From: JBFGCA01 sp041567315
GTDB taxonomy: Bacteria; Acidobacteriota; Thermoanaerobaculia; Multivoradales; JAHEKO01
Direction: 5' to 3'
Assembly: GCA_041567315.1 (NCBI GenBank)
Contig: JBFGCA010000005.1
Location: 1 to 64,000, forward strand
Length of the DNA stretch: 64,000 nt
Below, in pieces: positions 60,421-64,000 of this stretch. The position numbers and the translations under genes are program-made. Numbering within the stretch: the first letter of the stretch is position 1; the number at the start of each line of letters is the position of its first letter. The notes beneath the pieces are model-generated. The model saw only the letters and a list, made by a program, of their open reading frames with translations, searched no databases and was not told the origin of the DNA.

Positions 60421-61334
60421 GCCGCCGGCCGCGCGCCCTCCTCCTCGAGCGCCGCACGGAGCGCCGCCGCGGTGCGCTCGAGGTTGGCCAGCCAGTCGCG
60501 GGCCAGCGGATCGAGGGTGACCAGCCGGGCACCGACCTGGCGGGCGATCGCCGCGGCGCCGGGCCGGGGGAAGCCGGGCTGGACGAACAGTGTTTTCAGG
60601 CGCCGCCGGCGCGCCTCCTCGACCAGCGCCACCAGCCGCGCCGGGCCGGGCTCCTTGCCCTCGTGCTCGATCGCCACCTGCTCCAGCCCGTAGCGGCGCG
60701 CGAAGTGGCCCCAGGCCGGATGGAAGACCACGAAGCTGCGGCCCGCGAAGCCGGCGAGGGCGGCGCCGATCCTCGCCTCGGCGGCCTCGACGTCGGTCAA
60801 GAAGGCGGCCAGCCGGCGCTGGTACTCGCCGGCGCGCCCGGGATCGATCGCCGCCAGCGCGGCCGCCAGCCGCTGGGCCGCGCCGGTCATCGCCGGCGGC
60901 GCCATCCACAGGTGCGGATCGTCGCCGCCGGCGCCGGGGAGCCCGATCTCGCGCGCCACGGCGAGGAGATCGATCACCACCAGCTCCGGGCTCTGCGCCG
61001 CGATCCGCTCGAGGTGGGTGCGCTCGAAGGCGAGCGCCGGATGGCCCACCCGCAGGTAGGCCCGGGCGGTGGCCAGCGCCACCAGCCGGCGCGGCGAGGG
61101 CTCGTAGGTCTCGGGGCTGAAGCCGGCGGGGACCATCACCACCAGCTCGACCCGCTCGCCACCGATCCGCTCCACCGGCTCGGCCAGCGGCGGCACGCTG
61201 ACCGCCACCCGGAGCGGCGGCTGCTCGGCCCGTATCGGTGGCGCCGCTGGCAGCAGCGGAAGCATGAGCAGCGCCAGGCCCAGGGTGCCCCAGGGTGCCC
61301 GCGCTTTGCGCGGCGCCCGGCCGGACGGCGTCAC
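60396..61334 (-). CDS. znuA: Metal ABC transporter substrate-binding protein (ZnuA-like)
   Basis: A 312-residue periplasmic protein (GTG start overlapping the permease stop as GTGA) with a signal peptide or anchor (about 14-36). It belongs to the A-I cluster of zinc/manganese binders: DPHLWM gives H141 and VVFHPAWGH gives H205. The first His of the family motif, usually in PHTYEP, is replaced by Glu (FSPETYEP, E75). There is no His-rich loop. The metal may be Zn, Mn or Fe. Its 3' end overlaps the Rieske-GltS gene by 25 bases on the opposite strand. Confidence 0.88.
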   Translation of the reverse strand: MTPSGRAPRKARAPWGTLGLALLMLPLLPAAPPIRAEQPPLRVAVSVPPLAEPVERIGGERVELVVMVPAGFSPETYEPSPRRLVALATARAYLRVGHPALAFERTHLERIAAQSPELVVIDLLAVAREIGLPGAGGDDPHLWMAPPAMTGAAQRLAAALAAIDPGRAGEYQRRLAAFLTDVEAAEARIGAALAGFAGRSFVVFHPAWGHFARRYGLEQVAIEHEGKEPGPARLVALVEEARRRRLKTLFVQPGFPRPGAAAIARQVGARLVTLDPLARDWLANLERTAAALRAALEEEGARPAAYSGTTPP

Positions 61335-62197
61335 GGCGGCTCCGGCACGCTGGCCTGCGCGCCGCCGCGACGCGCTCGCGCGCGGCGCAGCGCCAGGGCG
61401 CGGCCTCCGCGCACGAAGATCAGCAGCAGGGCGCCCAGCAGCACGATGCAGGGACCGGAGGGCAGGTCGAGGAGGTAGGACAGCCAGATCCCGCCCAGCG
61501 ACACCACCGCTCCGATCACGGTCGAGAGCGCCATCACCCCGGCCAGCGAGCGGCTGAGCGCCAGCGCCGCCACCGGCGGGATGGTCAGCAGCGCCAGCAC
61601 CAGGAGGATCCCGACCAGCCGCAGCAGCAGCACCACGGCCAGCGCCACCAGCACCAGCAGCAGATTCCGGAAGGCCCCCACCGGCACGCCCTGCACGCGG
61701 GCGTACTCCTCGTCGAAGCCCACCGCCACCAGCTCCTTGAAGAACAGCACCAGCAGCGCCATGACGACGGCGGTGAAGCCCAGGGTCCACACCACGCCGC
61801 TGCGCTCGACGGTGAGGATGTTGCCGAACAGATAGGAGGCGAGGTCGGGACCGTAGCCCGGGGTGCGGGCGATGAACACCATGCCCACCGCCATGCCCAC
61901 CGCCCACAGGATGCCGATCACCGCGTCCTCCGACCGCGACCGCCGGTCGCCGGTGCCGGCCAGGGCCAGCGCCGCCACCACGGCGACGGCGGCGGCTCCC
62001 AGCAGCGGCTCGACCCCCAGGAAGTAGCAGACGCCGAGCCCGCCGAAGGCCGCGTGGCTCAAGCCGCCGCTGATGAACACCAGCCGCTTGACGACCACCA
62101 GCGTGCCGAGCACCCCGCACAGCACGCTGGCCAGCAGCGCCGCCCACACCGCGTTGCGCAGGAAGTCGTAGGACAGCAGGTCGACGAGAGCGTCCAC
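61331..62197 (-). CDS. znuB: Metal ABC transporter permease (ZnuB-like)
   Basis: A 288-residue inner-membrane permease with about eight or nine membrane helices. LVVVKRLVFISGGLSHAAFGGLGVCYFLG is the family cytoplasmic loop signature, and VGFDEEYARVQGVPV is the coupling segment. It follows znuC by 83 bases and overlaps the substrate-binding gene, so the three form one minus-strand operon, znuC-znuB-znuA. Confidence 0.92.
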   Translation of the reverse strand: MDALVDLLSYDFLRNAVWAALLASVLCGVLGTLVVVKRLVFISGGLSHAAFGGLGVCYFLGVEPLLGAAAVAVVAALALAGTGDRRSRSEDAVIGILWAVGMAVGMVFIARTPGYGPDLASYLFGNILTVERSGVVWTLGFTAVVMALLVLFFKELVAVGFDEEYARVQGVPVGAFRNLLLVLVALAVVLLLRLVGILLVLALLTIPPVAALALSRSLAGVMALSTVIGAVVSLGGIWLSYLLDLPSGPCIVLLGALLLIFVRGGRALALRRARARRGGAQASVPEPP

Positions 62198-62280
62198 GGC
62201 GCCGGGTCTCGGTTGAGGAGCTGCGACTGCGGCTTCGAGTATGCCCTTCGAGGGTGGCCGAGCGGGTGCGCGGCGGCCGG

Positions 62281-63087
62281 CTAGGGCGGGGCCGGCCCAC
62301 CGCCGCCGGGACCGCCCCCGGGGTGGCGGTGCTCGCCCAGCACCCGGTGCGGCACCCCGCCGTGGGTGACCAGCTCCACCGGGCAGCCGTAGACCTGCTC
62401 CAGCATCTCGGCGGTGACCTCACCCCGCGGGTGATAGTGCAGCCGCCGGTTGACGCACGCCACCTGCTTCATCAGCCCGCCGAAGAGGGTCACGTCGTGG
62501 GTCACCACCACTACCGGCGCCCGCCGGTTGAGCTCGGCGAGGAGCGACAGCACCACCTCCCGCGACTCGCTGTCGATCGAGCCCATCGGCTCGTCGAGCA
62601 GCAGGATGCGGGGATCGGCGACCAGCGCCCGGGCGATCAGGGTGCGCTGGAGCTGCCCCCCGGACAGATCGGCGAGCGGCACCCGGGCGAGGGCGGCGAG
62701 CCCCAGCCGCTCGAGCCAGCGCCCGACCGCCAGCTCGTCCTCGCGGGCGTAGCTGCGCAGCAGTCCGCGGCCGCCCAGCCGCCCGGTGCGCACCGCCTCG
62801 AACACCGAGATCGGGAACGAGCGGTCGAAGCCCGCGAACTGCGGCACGTAGCCCACCGCCCCGGCCCGCCGGTCGAAGCTCCAGCCGACGCTCCCCGACC
62901 GCGGCTCGAGCAGACCGAGCAGCACCTTGAGCAGCGTCGTCTTGCCGCCGCCGTTGGGGCCGATCACCGCCAGGAAGTCGCGCTCGCCGATCTCCAGCGA
63001 GACCCGATCGAGCACCACCTCCGGCCCGTAGCCGAAGGTCACCTCGCGGACGCTGACTAGCGGATTCGTTGCGGATGGTGACGGCAC
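62281..63087 (-). CDS. znuC: Metal ABC transporter ATP-binding protein (ZnuC-like)
   Basis: A 268-residue ATPase. Walker A GPNGGGKTT, Q-loop VPQFAGFD, signature LSGGQLQRT, Walker B ILLLDEP and switch His VVTHD are all present. The C-terminus is a Gly/Pro/His tail (GEHRHPGGGPGGGG). It is the first gene of the operon, divergent from the Rieske-ThDP gene with a 250-base region between. Confidence 0.94.
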   Translation of the reverse strand: MPSPSATNPLVSVREVTFGYGPEVVLDRVSLEIGERDFLAVIGPNGGGKTTLLKVLLGLLEPRSGSVGWSFDRRAGAVGYVPQFAGFDRSFPISVFEAVRTGRLGGRGLLRSYAREDELAVGRWLERLGLAALARVPLADLSGGQLQRTLIARALVADPRILLLDEPMGSIDSESREVVLSLLAELNRRAPVVVVTHDVTLFGGLMKQVACVNRRLHYHPRGEVTAEMLEQVYGCPVELVTHGGVPHRVLGEHRHPGGGPGGGGPAPP

Positions 63088-63199
63088 GGCGGCGAGCCGA
63101 TGATAGCCCGCACTAATGCTTCATGTTCGATTGCTGCGGCTGTGGAGCCGCAGAGCAGCGCCGGCGCTGCGCACCTCGAGCGGGGCCATCCGACGACGG

Positions 63200-63320
63200 C
63201 GAGAAGCCAGAATGCCGTTAAGCTCGGGGCCGGGAAGCCAAGCGAGCTCACGAGGGGAAGCCCAGGCGAGTGACGGACCGTCGACGGGCGGTCACTCGCC
63301 CGCCGGCGTCACCCGAGTCT
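63200..63320 (+). ncRNA. Candidate structured leader RNA before the Rieske-ThDP gene
   Basis: AGCTCG (63221-63226) pairs with CGAGCT (63243-63248) around a GGC/GCC inner stem, and GGCGAGTGAC (63265-63274) pairs perfectly with GTCACTCGCC (63291-63300), with inner CCG/CGG. The ribosome site AGGAG lies at 63323-63327, just after the second stem. No known riboswitch class was matched by eye; TPP-type CUGAGA is absent. It could also be an operator array. Confidence 0.4.
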
Positions 63321-63337
63321 TTAGGAGCGATTCAATA

Positions 63338-64000
63338 ATGTCCGACAACAATCCCCAAAAGGCGAGCGGCGGCAACGGCGGCGGGCGGCCCGCGCGGCGG
63401 GTGTGGCGCAAGGCGCTCGAGCCCGGCGAGTTGCCCGAGGGCCGGGTCAAGCCCGTCACCTGCGAACGGGTGACGGTGTGCATGACCCACTTCGAGGGCC
63501 GCTACGCGGCGCTCGACAACAAGTGCCCCCACCAGGGCGGGCCGCTGGGCGAGGGCTCGATCGAGAACGGGCTGCTGCGCTGTCCGTGGCACGGCTGGGA
63601 CTTCGACCCGCTGACCGGCAAGGCGCCGGGCTACGACGACGGGGTGGCCACCTACCCGGTCGAGGAGCGCGAGGACGGCGTCTGGGTGGGCTTCGACGAG
63701 GAGGCGCTCCACGTCCGCACGGTCTCCGACCTGATGGCCGAGACCATGGCCGCCTGGGGGGTGCGCCACGTCTGGGGGATGGTGGGTCACTCCAATCTCG
63801 GGCTGGCCGACGCCCTGCGGCGGCTCGAGGCCGACGGGCGGCTGGCCTACTACGGCATCCGCCACGAGGGCGCCGCGGCCTTCGCCGCCTCGGCCTACGG
63901 CAAGCTCACCGGCCGGCCGGCGGCCTGCCTGTCGATCGCCGGTCCCGGCGCCACCAACCTGCTCACCGGGCTGTGGGACGCCAACGTCGACCGCTCGCCG
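63338..64000 (+). CDS. Rieske domain fused to a ThDP-dependent enzyme (partial, 3' end cut)
   Basis: An open frame from the ATG at 63338 to the window end, 221 residues. A disordered N-terminus (1-20) is followed by a Rieske domain: CPH at 63-65 and CPWH at 82-85, with NKCPHQGGPL and CPWHGWDFDPLTGK. From about residue 120 it is the N-terminal (PYR) domain of a pyruvate-oxidase/acetolactate-synthase-type enzyme: GVRHVWGMVGHSNLGLADAL, IRHEGAAAFAASAYGKLTG (with the catalytic Glu) and SIAGPGATNLLTGL. AGGAG precedes the ATG by 10 bases. The remaining ThDP domains lie beyond the window. Confidence 0.85.
   Translation, partial: MSDNNPQKASGGNGGGRPARRVWRKALEPGELPEGRVKPVTCERVTVCMTHFEGRYAALDNKCPHQGGPLGEGSIENGLLRCPWHGWDFDPLTGKAPGYDDGVATYPVEEREDGVWVGFDEEALHVRTVSDLMAETMAAWGVRHVWGMVGHSNLGLADALRRLEADGRLAYYGIRHEGAAAFAASAYGKLTGRPAACLSIAGPGATNLLTGLWDANVDRSP

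Noticed and set aside
63100..63337. TPP riboswitch before the ThDP enzyme
   Set aside because: The conserved CUGAGA and GAUNNGG-type segments are absent; only a generic structured leader can be claimed.

Overview
The window is a very GC-rich bacterial chromosome segment. The mix of genes points to an acidobacterium, possibly of the Thermoanaerobaculia/Holophagae type: TonB-dependent receptors with carboxypeptidase-like or STN N-termini, CRTAC1/ASPIC-UnbV secreted proteins, several ECF sigma/anti-sigma pairs, large TPR lipoproteins, a DUF885 protein and an M49-like peptidase. This placement is inferred from gene content only; no rRNA gene is present.

Layout. 1-5.1 kb: a secreted cyclophilin, a hypothetical gene, tRNA-Leu(GAG), and the glycolytic block gap-pgk-tpiA-secG on the minus strand with ATGA overlaps. 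5.2-7.3 kb: a Phd-type antitoxin with an unrecognised partner, a small membrane protein and tsaD. 7.3-9.5 kb: an ECF sigma / zinc-finger anti-sigma / Spy-CpxP-like cluster with a shared promoter motif. 9.5-15.7 kb: a CRTAC1 protein, a DUF1569 protein, a double PilZ protein, adenosine deaminase and an M49-like lipoprotein peptidase. 15.8-28.5 kb: a TPR lipoprotein, ECF sigma + FecR-STN, two TonB-dependent receptors, a secreted unknown and a second CRTAC1 lipoprotein. 28.6-34.8 kb: secreted dienelactone hydrolase, subtilisin, DUF885 protein and a glycosidase-like protein. 35-45 kb is the most accessory-looking part: YefM-YoeB, an HExxH peptide-modification-like enzyme behind a small repeat peptide, a wHTH regulator between two membrane proteins, a CPBP protease, VapBC, a molybdopterin oxidoreductase and an orphan VapB. 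45-49.4 kb: Ada-like MGMT, a third ECF sigma/anti-sigma pair, a membrane gluzincin and a cupin. 49.5-58.7 kb: NfeD/flotillin, a GNAT-cNMP-binding fusion, ArfB, an OmpA/BON protein with a coiled-coil partner, PlsC, Lgt and DinB. 58.8-64 kb: two Rieske-fusion enzymes, one with glutamate synthase and one with a ThDP enzyme cut by the window edge, flanking a znuABC-type importer.

The most noteworthy items are a family of about 165-bp palindromic intergenic repeats (one half-copy is a 71-nt identical inverted repeat of a segment 16 kb away), the small repeat peptide/HExxH enzyme pair, the two Rieske fusions, a structured leader before the second fusion, and an ECF promoter motif shared by two envelope-stress-like units.
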